Assembly: GCF_031128465.2 (NCBI RefSeq)
Contig: NZ_CP155618.1
Coordinates: 257,501-321,500 of the forward strand
Reading direction: 5' to 3'
DNA from: Mariniflexile litorale
Lineage (GTDB): Bacteria > Bacteroidota > Bacteroidia > Flavobacteriales > Flavobacteriaceae
Length of the DNA: 64,000 nucleotides
Shown here piece by piece: positions 8,350 to 16,530 of this stretch. Position 1 is the stretch's first letter; every line of letters starts with the position of its first letter. The notes under the pieces are model-generated. The model ran no database searches. It was not told where the DNA came from and saw only the letters and a program-made list of their open reading frames with translations. Position numbers and translations under genes: made by a program.

Positions 8350-9414
8350 TTAAAATAAAGCTTTAGGATTGTAGTATTTAGCTGCATTTTCTTTGGTAAT
8401 TAATAAGGGTGCAGTAAATGATGTTTTAGGAAAATCACGTTTACCATTAAAATATTGAATCGCATACTCCACCGAATTTTTTCCAATTTGAACAGGACTA
8501 TTCATAGCTGTACACCCATAAAAATCGGTTTCCATAATATATTTGATGGCTTCTTTTTGTCCATCTGCACCAGCCACTATTAAAATATCGTCTGTTTTAC
8601 CGGCCTGAGCAATCGCTTTAATAGCACCTAACACACAAACATCGGATTCTGTAATCACCACGTTAATATCAGGGTGTGCTACCAAAGCATCTTCCATCGC
8701 TTTTAAACCACCTGCGTAAGACCAGTCGGTATAAGCTTGGGTTTTAATATTTAAATCGATGTAACCCAAAGTTCTTAATTGTTCCTCTGTAATACCTTGC
8801 AGCAAACCCTGTTTACGTGTTTTACCCACTGGGTTTCCGGCGTTACCACTTAGTAAGGCAATATTCATTTTTTTAGAACCAAACTTTTTGGCTAGCCATT
8901 CACCAGCAAGCTCTCCGTTTGCTAGATTATTTGATTGAATCGTAGTCACATAATCAGCCGAAGGATCAATCGAACTATCAATAATAAAAACTGGAATTCC
9001 CGCTTTTGCTGCCATTCTTGTAACTCCAACTAAAGCGTCTGGATCTTTTGGATTTAACAACAAAGCGTCTACACCTTTTGTAATTAAATCTTCAACTGCT
9101 GCAATTTGCTTATTTATATCATCTTGACCATCAGCAGACATAAAAATCATACCATTTTTTTTCGTAGCAGATTCAATACTTTGCAATAATGCCTGATAAT
9201 AAGGCGCATTTAATGACGGGGTACAATACCCAATTTTCATTCCTGTTAAATCCATAGCGCTTTCTACTTTTTCATTAGTATCTTCTGCACTATTTACATT
9301 CGATTGTGTGGAATTTGTTTGTTCAACACAACTCGTTAAGCTAATAATTAGAGCAAATACCATGAACGGTTTTACTAATTGCTTTAAAACTGATGTTGTT
9401 TTTTTAGTCTTCAT
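8350..9414 (-). CDS. RbsB-type sugar-binding lipoprotein of ABC importer
   Basis: The 354-residue protein has a lipoprotein signal peptide ending in the lipobox SLTSC (Cys29). A type-1 periplasmic binding fold follows, starting at GMKIGYCTPSLNAPYYQALL and continuing with DALLLNPKDPDALVG and GIPVFIIDSSIDPSADYV. It would capture the sugar in the periplasm and hand it to the permease and ATPase encoded downstream. Lipid anchoring of the binding protein is usual in Bacteroidota. The gene follows the outer-membrane barrel gene by 37 bp. The family is certain; the ligand (mannitol or a similar polyol) is inferred from context. Confidence 0.9.
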   Translation of the reverse strand: MKTKKTTSVLKQLVKPFMVFALIISLTSCVEQTNSTQSNVNSAEDTNEKVESAMDLTGMKIGYCTPSLNAPYYQALLQSIESATKKNGMIFMSADGQDDINKQIAAVEDLITKGVDALLLNPKDPDALVGVTRMAAKAGIPVFIIDSSIDPSADYVTTIQSNNLANGELAGEWLAKKFGSKKMNIALLSGNAGNPVGKTRKQGLLQGITEEQLRTLGYIDLNIKTQAYTDWSYAGGLKAMEDALVAHPDINVVITESDVCVLGAIKAIAQAGKTDDILIVAGADGQKEAIKYIMETDFYGCTAMNSPVQIGKNSVEYAIQYFNGKRDFPKTSFTAPLLITKENAAKYYNPKALF

Positions 9415-9451
9415 AATTAGTTTGTTTTTAAATTAATAAATTAAATTTTGT

Positions 9452-10369
9452 TTAAAATATGGTTAGGTCTAGTTGTAATACAGCCTTTTCTTTTTCAGGG
9501 TTCCACATAGCAGTTACCTCTACTGGCATTCTATAGTTCCCTATGTGAATATCTTTACTAAGAGATGCTCCAACATTTATAAAGTTCCCAACTCCTTCAG
9601 TATAAAACGTTTTATCTGTAATAAACGACCATGCACCACCTGCAAAAAGCGATAATTTATAATCATCCTTTTCCCAAACTTTACTTTTTATTTCTAAATA
9701 ATGTGTCCACGAATCTTTAACAGAACCATCACTCTGCACCTCGTAGTCTCCAGATCTACCAGCCAAAATAGTTGCTAGATATAACAACGTATTATCTGTA
9801 ACCATATACCCAAAGTTTAAATCTACAAAATTATAGCCTTGTGTTTTATCATAACTCCAGTAGTGTAATTTATCTCCTCGCTCTTCAACACCTGTATAGT
9901 TATTATGAGAAACTGCCTCTATAAAAAACTTATCAGAAAAACGATACATCGTATAAATAGAGAACTCCTTATAGTTAGCCCCTACATAGTCTCCCGTATT
10001 TTTATTTACAACATCAACACTAGTAAAACTTGCACCGCCCCATAAACCAAAAGTAAATTTCTTATTACGCGAGTTATATTCTAAATTAGTAGCAAATACT
10101 GCTCCCGGATGTACTACAAACCCATGCCATAAATGCATATTTTTTAAGTGTGCTCCAGCATTAAATGGTTTATAATCATCTTTCTCCAATCCACCAACTT
10201 CAGATTGGTCAATTTCTTCGTTTTGCGCCGAAAGAACACTAAAACTAAACAACAGACAAATCAAGACAAGCTTAAATGCAGCATAACTACAGACGTGTGT
10301 TTTATCATTTCCCCTAGGACTAAAAAATGGTTGCATTTTGTTTAGCAACTCAGATTGATTGTGTTTCAT
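9452..10369 (-). CDS. Predicted outer-membrane beta-barrel protein of the mannitol operon
   Basis: This 305-residue protein has a long N-terminal region, then a signal peptide core KLVLICLLFSFSVLSAQ, and alternating aromatic/polar strands ending in LQLDLTIF. A terminal Phe is typical of Bacteroidota and other outer-membrane barrels. I do not recognise a named family. As first gene of the operon it may be a porin admitting the polyol, taking the place of a TonB receptor. Met12 is an alternative start that would shorten the unusually long N-region. Transcription probably begins near 10420, where a -7 element and a palindromic operator overlap. The porin role is an inference from topology and position. 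Confidence 0.65.
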   Translation of the reverse strand: MKHNQSELLNKMQPFFSPRGNDKTHVCSYAAFKLVLICLLFSFSVLSAQNEEIDQSEVGGLEKDDYKPFNAGAHLKNMHLWHGFVVHPGAVFATNLEYNSRNKKFTFGLWGGASFTSVDVVNKNTGDYVGANYKEFSIYTMYRFSDKFFIEAVSHNNYTGVEERGDKLHYWSYDKTQGYNFVDLNFGYMVTDNTLLYLATILAGRSGDYEVQSDGSVKDSWTHYLEIKSKVWEKDDYKLSLFAGGAWSFITDKTFYTEGVGNFINVGASLSKDIHIGNYRMPVEVTAMWNPEKEKAVLQLDLTIF

Positions 10370-10398
10370 AGTATCATTATTTTAGTTGTTGCACATTT

Positions 10399-10435
10399 TA
10401 AACGTTTATTTTACGTTTATTATTCTACAAAGATA
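10399..10435 (-). promoter_or_regulatory. Mannitol operon promoter with 21-bp palindromic operator O1
   Basis: A minus-strand -7 element TATCTTTG lies at 10428-10435; no clear TTG is seen at -33. Just downstream, 10399-10419 reads TAAACGT, seven bases, ACGTTTA, a perfect 7-bp inverted repeat. It would cover the transcription start, 30 bp before the barrel gene, as expected for a repressor site. The likely binder is the NUDIX regulator encoded at 915-1643, whose own promoter carries a degenerate copy. Confidence 0.7.
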
Positions 10436-10550
10436 GAACACAAATTACATTTATGTCAGAAAAAATAGATTTATTTCACAATAATGCAATATTTTTAAAC
10501 TATTATTACATTTTTAACTAAATAACAAAATAAAATTAAACGAATTATAT

Positions 10551-10571
10551 TAAACGTTAATAATACGTTTA
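10551..10571. promoter_or_regulatory. Second 21-bp palindromic operator O2
   Basis: The sequence reads TAAACGT, TAATAAT, ACGTTTA: the same perfect arms and the same 7-bp spacer as O1, 152 bp further upstream of the operon. Two identical sites at this distance could allow cooperative binding or looping. Confidence 0.65.
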
Positions 10572-10763
10572 ATATTTTATGTCTTTTTTGTACCATATTT
10601 CCAAAAAAAAGATCAATTACACTGTAACTTAATGTAAATAAATGAATTACATCTCTTAAAAATACAAGATACAGAATAAACCTAATTCCATTAAAACCAC
10701 ACATTAATTAACAATCTAAGAATCATTTTATATGAAATAAGAAAATTATACCTCACTATAATA

Positions 10764-10794
10764 TTGTATGTGTATTTTTATACTATTATCTTTG
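10764..10794 (+). promoter_or_regulatory. thrS-infC-rpmI-rplT promoter
   Basis: TTG at 10764-10766, a 20-bp spacer and TATCTTTG at 10787-10794 match the Bacteroidota consensus. The box ends just before 10796, so a start codon there would be untranscribed; this supports the thrS start at 10817. Confidence 0.75.
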
Positions 10795-10816
10795 CATGCG
10801 AATTTCAATTTATTAT

Positions 10817-12751
10817 ATGATACATATTACATTACCCGATGGCAGTGTGAAAACATTTGAAGAAAATGTTACTCCAATGGATGTTGCTAAAAGCATTAGT
10901 GAAGGATTTGCTAGAAACGTTATTTCGGCAAATTTTAATGGTACAACGGTTGAAACCGTAACGCCATTAACCACCGATGGTTCTTTGGTGTTATACACTT
11001 GGAACGACAGTGAGGGTAAAACGGCTTTTTGGCATTCATCTGCTCACGTCTTAGCACAAGCAATTGAGGAACTATATAAAGGAGCCAAACTTACTATTGG
11101 TCCAGCAATTGATAATGGGTTTTATTATGATGTCGATTTTGGCAATCATGTTGTATCTGAAAAAGATTTCAAAGCGATTGAAGATAAAATGCTGGAGATT
11201 GCTAGAGGAAAACATGATTTTAAAATGCGCTCTGCAACAAAAGCTGAAGCCCTAGAATTATATAAAGGGAATGAGTTTAAAACAGAATTAATTACAAATC
11301 TGGAAGATGGCACGATTACTTTTTGTGACCATGCTACTTTTACAGATTTATGTCGAGGTGGACACATACCTAATACAGGGATTATAAAAGCTGTTAAAAT
11401 CTTAAGTGTTGCTGGTGCATATTGGCGCGGTAATGAAAACAATCCACAACTTACACGTGTTTATGCTATTTCCTTTCCGAAGCAAAAAGAGCTTACAGAA
11501 TATATAGAATTACTTGAGGAAGCAAAAAAGCGCGACCATAGAAAACTTGGTAAAGAATTAGAACTTTTTACATTTTCCGCAAAAGTGGGCCAAGGTTTAC
11601 CTTTATGGTTACCAAAAGGTGCCGCTTTACGCGAGCGATTAGAGAACTTTTTGAAAGCAGCTCAAAAGAAAGCTGGCTATGAAATGGTAATTACACCTCA
11701 TATTGGACAAAAAGAACTATATGTTACTTCTGGACATTATGCTAAATATGGTGCAGATAGTTTTCAGCCTATCCACACACCAAAAGAAGGTGAAGAATTT
11801 TTACTAAAACCCATGAACTGCCCACATCATTGTGAAATTTACAACCACAGCCAATGGAGTTATAAAGATTTACCTAAACGTTATGCTGAATTTGGCACCG
11901 TATATAGATATGAACAAAGTGGCGAATTACATGGTTTAACCCGAGTAAGAGGGTTTACGCAAGATGATGCTCATTTGTTTTGCACACCAGACCAATTAGA
12001 TACTGAGTTTAAAAATGTGATTGATTTGGTGCTTTATGTATTTGGATCGTTAGGGTTTGAAAACTTTACCGCTCAAGTATCGTTGAGAGATCCTGAAAAT
12101 CCTGATAAATATATTGGTAGTTTAGAAAACTGGGAGAAAGCTGAAAGTGCTATTATGAGTGCAACCATAGATAAAGGCTTAAATTATACTGTAAAAACTG
12201 GTGAAGCAGCTTTTTACGGTCCTAAACTAGATTTTATGGTAAAAGATGCACTAGGTCGTCAATGGCAACTAGGAACGATACAAGTGGATTATAATTTACC
12301 CGAACGTTTCGATTTAACTTATAAAGGCAGTGATAATGAATTACACAGACCTGTAATGATACACCGTGCACCTTTTGGAAGTATGGAACGTTTTATCGCT
12401 ATCTTATTAGAACATACAGCGGGTAATTTCCCTCTTTGGCTCATGCCAACACAGGCTATTATATTATCAATTAGCGAGAAATATGAAAAATACGCCGAAA
12501 AAGTTTTAAATTTGCTAGAAAATGACGAAATTCGCGCCCTTGTAGACCATCGAAACGAAACCATAGGTAAAAAAATAAGGGAAGCTGAAATGCAAAAACA
12601 CCCTTTTATGATTATCATTGGTGAGCAAGAAGAAAAAGAAAACAAAATAACTGTGCGTATGCACGGTGGAGAAGATTTAGGAATGATTTCTATTGAAGAC
12701 TTCTCTAAGATTATAAAAGCAGAAATAAGCAAAACCTTAAAACCGTTTTAA
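10817..12751 (+). CDS. thrS: Threonyl-tRNA synthetase
   Basis: The protein is about 644 residues and charges tRNA-Thr in the cytoplasm. It opens with a TGS domain (MIHITLPDG), followed by the editing domain with its HxxxH-type motif ([13 protein letters not shown]), the class II catalytic core with zinc ligands in [12 protein letters not shown] and [13 protein letters not shown], and a C-terminal anticodon-binding domain ([15 protein letters not shown]). The reading frame could extend to an ATG at 10796, but that overlaps the promoter, so I chose the ATG at 10817. It is the first gene of the conserved thrS-infC-rpmI-rplT block and ends 28 bp before infC. Confidence 0.97.
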   Translation: MIHITLPDGSVKTFEENVTPMDVAKSISEGFARNVISANFNGTTVETVTPLTTDGSLVLYTWNDSEGKTAFWHSSAHVLAQAIEELYKGAKLTIGPAIDNGFYYDVDFGNHVVSEKDFKAIEDKMLEIARGKHDFKMRSATKAEALELYKGNEFKTELITNLEDGTITFCDHATFTDLCRGGHIPNTGIIKAVKILSVAGAYWRGNENNPQLTRVYAISFPKQKELTEYIELLEEAKKRDHRKLGKELELFTFSAKVGQGLPLWLPKGAALRERLENFLKAAQKKAGYEMVITPHIGQKELYVTSGHYAKYGADSFQPIHTPKEGEEFLLKPMNCPHHCEIYNHSQWSYKDLPKRYAEFGTVYRYEQSGELHGLTRVRGFTQDDAHLFCTPDQLDTEFKNVIDLVLYVFGSLGFENFTAQVSLRDPENPDKYIGSLENWEKAESAIMSATIDKGLNYTVKTGEAAFYGPKLDFMVKDALGRQWQLGTIQVDYNLPERFDLTYKGSDNELHRPVMIHRAPFGSMERFIAILLEHTAGNFPLWLMPTQAIILSISEKYEKYAEKVLNLLENDEIRALVDHRNETIGKKIREAEMQKHPFMIIIGEQEEKENKITVRMHGGEDLGMISIEDFSKIIKAEISKTLKPF

Positions 12752-12779
12752 AATAAGTTTAACTTAAAAACATAAAGCC

Positions 12780-13328
12780 ATAGCAATTAGAAGAAAATCG
12801 CAACCCGCCAAAAGGGTTTCACAAGAGGATAAACATAGAATAAACTCTAAAATTAGCGCACCAAACGTTCGTCTTGTAGGCGAAAATGTTGAAATTGGTG
12901 TTTATTCTACTAGAGATGCTTTAAAAATAGCTGAAGAGCAAGGATTCGATCTCGTTGAGATTTCTCCTAATGCTGACCCTCCTGTTTGTAAGGTTATGGA
13001 CTATAAAAAGTTTCTTTATGAACAAAAGAAGCGAGATAAAGTTATAAAAGCCAAAGCAACTAAGGTGATTATTAAAGAAATACGTTTTGGTCCTCAAACT
13101 GATGATCATGATTATGACTTTAAAAAGAAACATGCAGAAAAGTTCTTAAAAGAAGGTGCTAAACTTAAAGCTTTTGTGTTTTTTAAAGGGCGTTCTATTA
13201 TTTTTAAAGAGCAAGGTCAAATTCTGCTATTACGTTTAGCACAAGATCTTGAAGAATATGGAAAAGTAGAACAGATGCCACAATTGGAAGGTAAACGTAT
13301 GACGATGTTTATTGCTCCAAAAAAATAA
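12780..13328 (+). CDS. infC: Translation initiation factor IF-3 with non-canonical start
   Basis: IF-3 binds the 30S subunit and proofreads start-codon choice. The protein shows the usual N-domain ([39 protein letters not shown]) and C-domain ([25 protein letters not shown]). The frame is open back to a stop at 12765, yet no ATG, GTG or TTG occurs before 12996, which is far too late. Initiation must use ATA at 12780 (giving M-AIRRKSQ, 182 residues) or ATT at 12786. A rare AUU-type start that lets IF-3 repress its own translation is well established in enterobacteria. I favour 12780 because MAIRR-like N-termini look familiar for the phylum, but that is from memory. Confidence 0.93.
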   Translation: MAIRRKSQPAKRVSQEDKHRINSKISAPNVRLVGENVEIGVYSTRDALKIAEEQGFDLVEISPNADPPVCKVMDYKKFLYEQKKRDKVIKAKATKVIIKEIRFGPQTDDHDYDFKKKHAEKFLKEGAKLKAFVFFKGRSIIFKEQGQILLLRLAQDLEEYGKVEQMPQLEGKRMTMFIAPKK

Positions 13329-13390
13329 GAAGAAACTGAAACTCAGTTTAAAGATAATTAAGCGAATTAATTAAAACCTAGGAAAAGAAA

Positions 13391-13588
13391 ATGCCTAAAA
13401 TGAAAACAAAATCGAGTGCCAAAAAACGCTTTAAGCTAACTGGTACTGGTAAGATTAAAAGAAAGCACGCTTTTAAAAGTCACATCTTAACAAAGAAGAC
13501 TAAAAAGCGTAAGCTTGCTCTAACGCATGATACATTAGTACATAAAGCGGATGAGAGTAATGTTAAATTGATGTTACGTTTAAAGTAA
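13391..13588 (+). CDS. rpmI: Large-subunit ribosomal protein bL35
   Basis: This 65-residue, strongly basic protein starts [20 protein letters not shown] and has the conserved bL35 pattern through [20 protein letters not shown]-like residues. It is a component of the 50S subunit. It follows infC by 62 bp; that spacer has a short inverted repeat (AACTGA/TCAGTT near 13333-13348) which could be part of the translational control known for this operon in other bacteria, though I cannot show it here. Length is normal. Confidence 0.96.
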   Translation: MPKMKTKSSAKKRFKLTGTGKIKRKHAFKSHILTKKTKKRKLALTHDTLVHKADESNVKLMLRLK

Positions 13589-13722
13589 CAACTTTTTAAC
13601 TGGTTAAAATAAATTATAAACCCTGGAGTTAGGCTAAAAGAAAAAGAGTTATGAGTTATGAATTCAAAATTATGAGTTCATTTCAAAATTAATCGCCTAC
13701 TACAAAAAAACAATTAAAAATT

Positions 13723-14067
13723 ATGCCAAGATCAGTAAATTCTGTAGCAAAAAGAGCCCGAAGAAAAAAGGTTCTAAAACAAGCTAAAGGTTACTTCGGA
13801 CGTCGTAAAAACGTTTGGACAGTAGCAAAAAATGCGGTTGATAAAGCGATGCAATACTCGTATAGAGACCGTAGAAACAAAAAGAGAACATTCCGTGCCT
13901 TATGGATTACGCGTATTAACGCAGGAGCCAGAGAATATGGTTTATCTTATTCTCAATTTATGGGGAAATTAAAAGCTAACGATATTGAATTAAACCGTAA
14001 GGTTTTAGCAGATTTAGCTATGAATAACCCTGAGGCTTTTAAAGCTGTAATAGAGAAAGTAAAATAA
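13723..14067 (+). CDS. rplT: Large-subunit ribosomal protein bL20
   Basis: This 114-residue basic protein starts [20 protein letters not shown] and continues with [17 protein letters not shown] and [20 protein letters not shown], diagnostic of bL20. It binds 23S rRNA early in 50S assembly and represses the operon in several bacteria. The 134-bp gap after rpmI is longer than usual and holds an imperfect direct repeat built on TTATGAGTT (13646-13680). It ends the thrS operon; a strong terminator follows at 14113. Confidence 0.97.
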   Translation: MPRSVNSVAKRARRKKVLKQAKGYFGRRKNVWTVAKNAVDKAMQYSYRDRRNKKRTFRALWITRINAGAREYGLSYSQFMGKLKANDIELNRKVLADLAMNNPEAFKAVIEKVK

Positions 14068-14112
14068 GGCGTTTTCGCCTATTATTAAACATATTATATT
14101 CGCTTAATATAT

Positions 14113-14147
14113 AAAAATCCGATTCTTAATTGAATCGGATTTTTTTA
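14113..14147. terminator. Bidirectional terminator between rplT and yjbQ
   Basis: A 13-bp stem (AAAAATCCGATTC with GAATCGGATTTTT) and a 6-base loop are followed by T's on the plus strand and preceded by A's. It can serve both the thrS operon and the convergent yjbQ-like gene. A smaller GGCG-TTTT-CGCC hairpin lies right after the rplT stop. Confidence 0.85.
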
Positions 14148-14150
14148 TTT

Positions 14151-14573
14151 TTATACCCCAAAGGCTGTTATAACAATAGCTCGAGCCCCAGCTTGGTTTC
14201 TATGCTCACAAAGGTAAATACCTTGCCATATTCCTAAATTCAGTTTTCCATTGGTTATGGGTATTTGTATGGAGGTACCCAATAATGAAGCTTTAATATG
14301 GGCAGGCATATCATCAGAACCTTCGTAGGTATGTTTATAATACGGCGCATTCTCAGGAACCATTTTATTAAAATGACTTTCAAAATCTGTTCTTACAGTA
14401 AAATCGGCATTTTCATTTATGGTTAAACTTGCCGATGTATGCTTAATAAAAACCTGCAATTGCCCTGACTTTATTTGCCTCATTTCAGGAAGTGCATCTA
14501 CTATGGTATCTGTTATTAGATGAAAACCTCTTGAGTATGATTTCAGTTTTATTTCCTTTTGAAAAAACGTCAT
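14151..14573 (-). CDS. YjbQ (UPF0047) family protein
   Basis: The 140-residue protein covers the whole YjbQ fold. Characteristic parts are GQLQVFIKHTSASLTINENAD, the H-bearing NAPYYKHTYEGSDDMPAHIKASLLG and the C-terminal GIWQGIYLCEHRNQAGARAIVIT. Some members have been linked to a weak thiamine-phosphate synthase activity, but the true role is unsettled. It is a monocistronic gene that converges on rplT, with a shared terminator 4 bp beyond its stop. The family call is secure; no specific function should be assumed. Confidence 0.9.
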   Translation of the reverse strand: MTFFQKEIKLKSYSRGFHLITDTIVDALPEMRQIKSGQLQVFIKHTSASLTINENADFTVRTDFESHFNKMVPENAPYYKHTYEGSDDMPAHIKASLLGTSIQIPITNGKLNLGIWQGIYLCEHRNQAGARAIVITAFGV

Positions 14574-14704
14574 ATATGCTTATCAATTATAATTTGATAT
14601 TAAAATTAAAGCTTATTAATAAATAAACTGAATTATTTCTTTATATTTTTAGCAACCTTTTTTATTATTTTTCATCTACAAATAAAATCCAACAATTTCG
14701 TATT

Positions 14705-15136
14705 ATGAAAAGAAATGTTTTAATAGCTGTATTTTACTTAATGATTGTTAGTTGTTCTATAGACAAGAACAGCGAAGATAGTACTGCTTATAAAGTAGAA
14801 TGGCATTTAACAAATGTTAGTGGTGGCATTTCTGGTATCAATCAAACTTTCAGCATGGGAACTATCATTTGGACTTTTTATAACACGACAGGAATGATAA
14901 GTGTTGATAACAAGAATGAGGATGTCAACAAAGAGGATGGCTTAGATCATGGAAACTATGAATTTTCAACTACTAAAATAGCAGACAAAACATTTATAAT
15001 AATAGATACTAATGAATTTGGAGAAATTACATTCCCAACTGAAAATCAATTTATTATTGATAAAAACTGTACTTCGGAAGGTACTGGTGCAGACGGATTT
15101 ATATATAATTTCACAAAGAATCTAGTAAAAATATAA
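14705..15136 (+). CDS. Small lipocalin-like lipoprotein of unknown function
   Basis: The 143-residue protein begins with a lipoprotein signal peptide ending in MIVSC (Cys17). The mature part, KVEWHLTNVSGGISGINQTF, then IIWTFYNTTGMISV and TKIADKTFIIIDTNEFGEI, reads like a small beta-sandwich or lipocalin-type fold common in flavobacterial lipoproteins. I recognise no catalytic motif. It is flanked by yjbQ on the other strand and converges, 9 bp apart, with the gene at 15146-16405. It stands alone, so the context gives no clue to its role. Confidence 0.6.
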   Translation: MKRNVLIAVFYLMIVSCSIDKNSEDSTAYKVEWHLTNVSGGISGINQTFSMGTIIWTFYNTTGMISVDNKNEDVNKEDGLDHGNYEFSTTKIADKTFIIIDTNEFGEITFPTENQFIIDKNCTSEGTGADGFIYNFTKNLVKI

Positions 15137-15145
15137 AATTTCCTT

Positions 15146-16405
15146 TTAAGTTTTTTGCTTCTTTTTTCTTGCTGCTGGAAACAATACGTTATTTAAAATC
15201 AATCTATATCCAGGAGAATTAGGGTGTAAATCCAATTCAGTTTTTGGATCTCCTACCCTATGTTGATAATCTTCGGGATCGTGACCCCCATAAAAAGTAA
15301 AAAAACCTTTTCCTTTAATACCATGAATGTATTTTGCCTCCCCATTAGATTTTGTTTCTCCCATCACCAACACACTCGATTTTATTTCATCTCTATTAAA
15401 GGCTGTTGTTTGCCCCATAAAACCTTTCACCAATGCGGTATGGTTTTGACATAACATGGTTGGAATGGGATCCCATTTTGCTGAAAATTCCATTAAAGAG
15501 AAATAGTCTGAGGTCTTAGATATCATCCTTTTTTGTGTCATATCAATAGAAGAAAACTCGTAAACATTTGGATTTCGTTCTAAAGTAAAGTTTGTAAAAG
15601 CAAATGTTTTGTTATAATCAATTTTATTTTGATACCCAGAATCACTTCCATCCCCATCAAACATGGGTTCACAAATATCGATACTTTCCGCTGATAAAGC
15701 AATATCAAAACTATCAGTAGCACTGCACATAGCAAATATAAAACCACCACCAATAACATAATCTCTAATTTTTAAAGCAACATCAAGCTTCTCTTGTGAT
15801 ACTTTAGTGTAGCCTAATTTTGTAGCTAAAGCTTCTGCATCCTTTTTTTCTTCAATATACCACGATGCTGCTTTGTAAGCACCATAAAATTTCCCATATT
15901 GACCAGTAAAATCTTCATGATGTAAGTGCAACCAATCGAATGCTAAAAGTCCATCGTTAAGTACTTCTTCATCATATACGGTTTCATAAGGTATTTCAGC
16001 ATATTGTAAAACCATGGTTACGGCATCATCCCAAGGCAATTTTCCCTTTGGAGTATAAACCGCAATTTTAGGTGCTTTTTCTAAAATAACCGCTTCCATA
16101 TTTTGGCTTGGGCTATTTATTTCTTCTAAAATGCTTTCTGTTTTTGAATCTGAAAGGACTTCATATGATATGCCTCTTATTTGACATTCACGCTGAATTT
16201 CTTGTGTGTCGGGTAATAGAAAAGACCCGCCACGAAAATTAAGTAACCATTTTACTTTTTGTTCTTTATTAAGTATCCAATAAGTTAAACCGTATGCTTT
16301 TAAGTGATTTTTTTGGCTTTCCACGTCCATGGGAATGAGAATGTAAGATGCATAGGTTTTTAAACCAATACCTATAAAAAATAATGTGATAAATATTTTT
16401 TTCAA
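15146..16405 (-). CDS. Exported protein of the family annotated as asparagine synthetase B
   Basis: The 419-residue protein has a signal peptide (MKKIFITLFFIGIGLKTYAS) and so is exported. Bacteroidota relatives are often labelled asparagine synthetase B, apparently because of the next stretch YILIPMDVESQKNHLKAYGLTYW. I see neither the Cys2 glutaminase nor the ATP pyrophosphatase motif of real AsnB, so that name is probably wrong. The central part (FDWLHLHHEDFTGQYGKFYGAY, then GGGFIFAMCSATDSFDIAL and GKGFFTFYGGHDPEDYQ) resembles a ThuA- or glutamine-amidotransferase-like fold. The gene lies beside dnaB and on the same strand, with 125 bp between them. Function unknown. Confidence 0.6.
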   Translation of the reverse strand: MKKIFITLFFIGIGLKTYASYILIPMDVESQKNHLKAYGLTYWILNKEQKVKWLLNFRGGSFLLPDTQEIQRECQIRGISYEVLSDSKTESILEEINSPSQNMEAVILEKAPKIAVYTPKGKLPWDDAVTMVLQYAEIPYETVYDEEVLNDGLLAFDWLHLHHEDFTGQYGKFYGAYKAASWYIEEKKDAEALATKLGYTKVSQEKLDVALKIRDYVIGGGFIFAMCSATDSFDIALSAESIDICEPMFDGDGSDSGYQNKIDYNKTFAFTNFTLERNPNVYEFSSIDMTQKRMISKTSDYFSLMEFSAKWDPIPTMLCQNHTALVKGFMGQTTAFNRDEIKSSVLVMGETKSNGEAKYIHGIKGKGFFTFYGGHDPEDYQHRVGDPKTELDLHPNSPGYRLILNNVLFPAARKKKQKT

Positions 16406-16530
16406 AATTGGGGCTAAACTTAATGTTAATTCTCAAGCGTTACTTCATCGAAATGACAGAACTCGCCTATCTACGTTGAAAGATACTTAAATTTTATTCT
16501 TTCTTAAATGAGTTTAACAGAAGATTCGTT

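Larger units (their letters stand above)
10370..10816. other. Intergenic control region between mannitol operon and thrS
   Basis: This gene-free stretch holds the minus-strand promoter and operator of the mannitol operon, a second operator copy 152 bp further upstream, and the plus-strand thrS promoter. The rest is AT-rich with no other convincing element. Confidence 0.7.

Noticed and set aside
10495-10704. Minus-strand frame of 69 residues between the mannitol operon and thrS
   Set aside because: It is a low-complexity hydrophobic frame that contains operator O2 and has no recognisable domain; the region is better explained as regulatory DNA.
10796-10816. Longer thrS start at ATG 10796 (MRISIYY extension)
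   Set aside because: This ATG lies two bases after the -7 element TATCTTTG, before or at the transcription start; the TGS domain begins properly at MIHITLPDG.
15146-16405. Calling this protein a functional asparagine synthetase B
   Set aside because: It has a signal peptide and lacks the Cys2 glutaminase and the ATP pyrophosphatase loop of AsnB.
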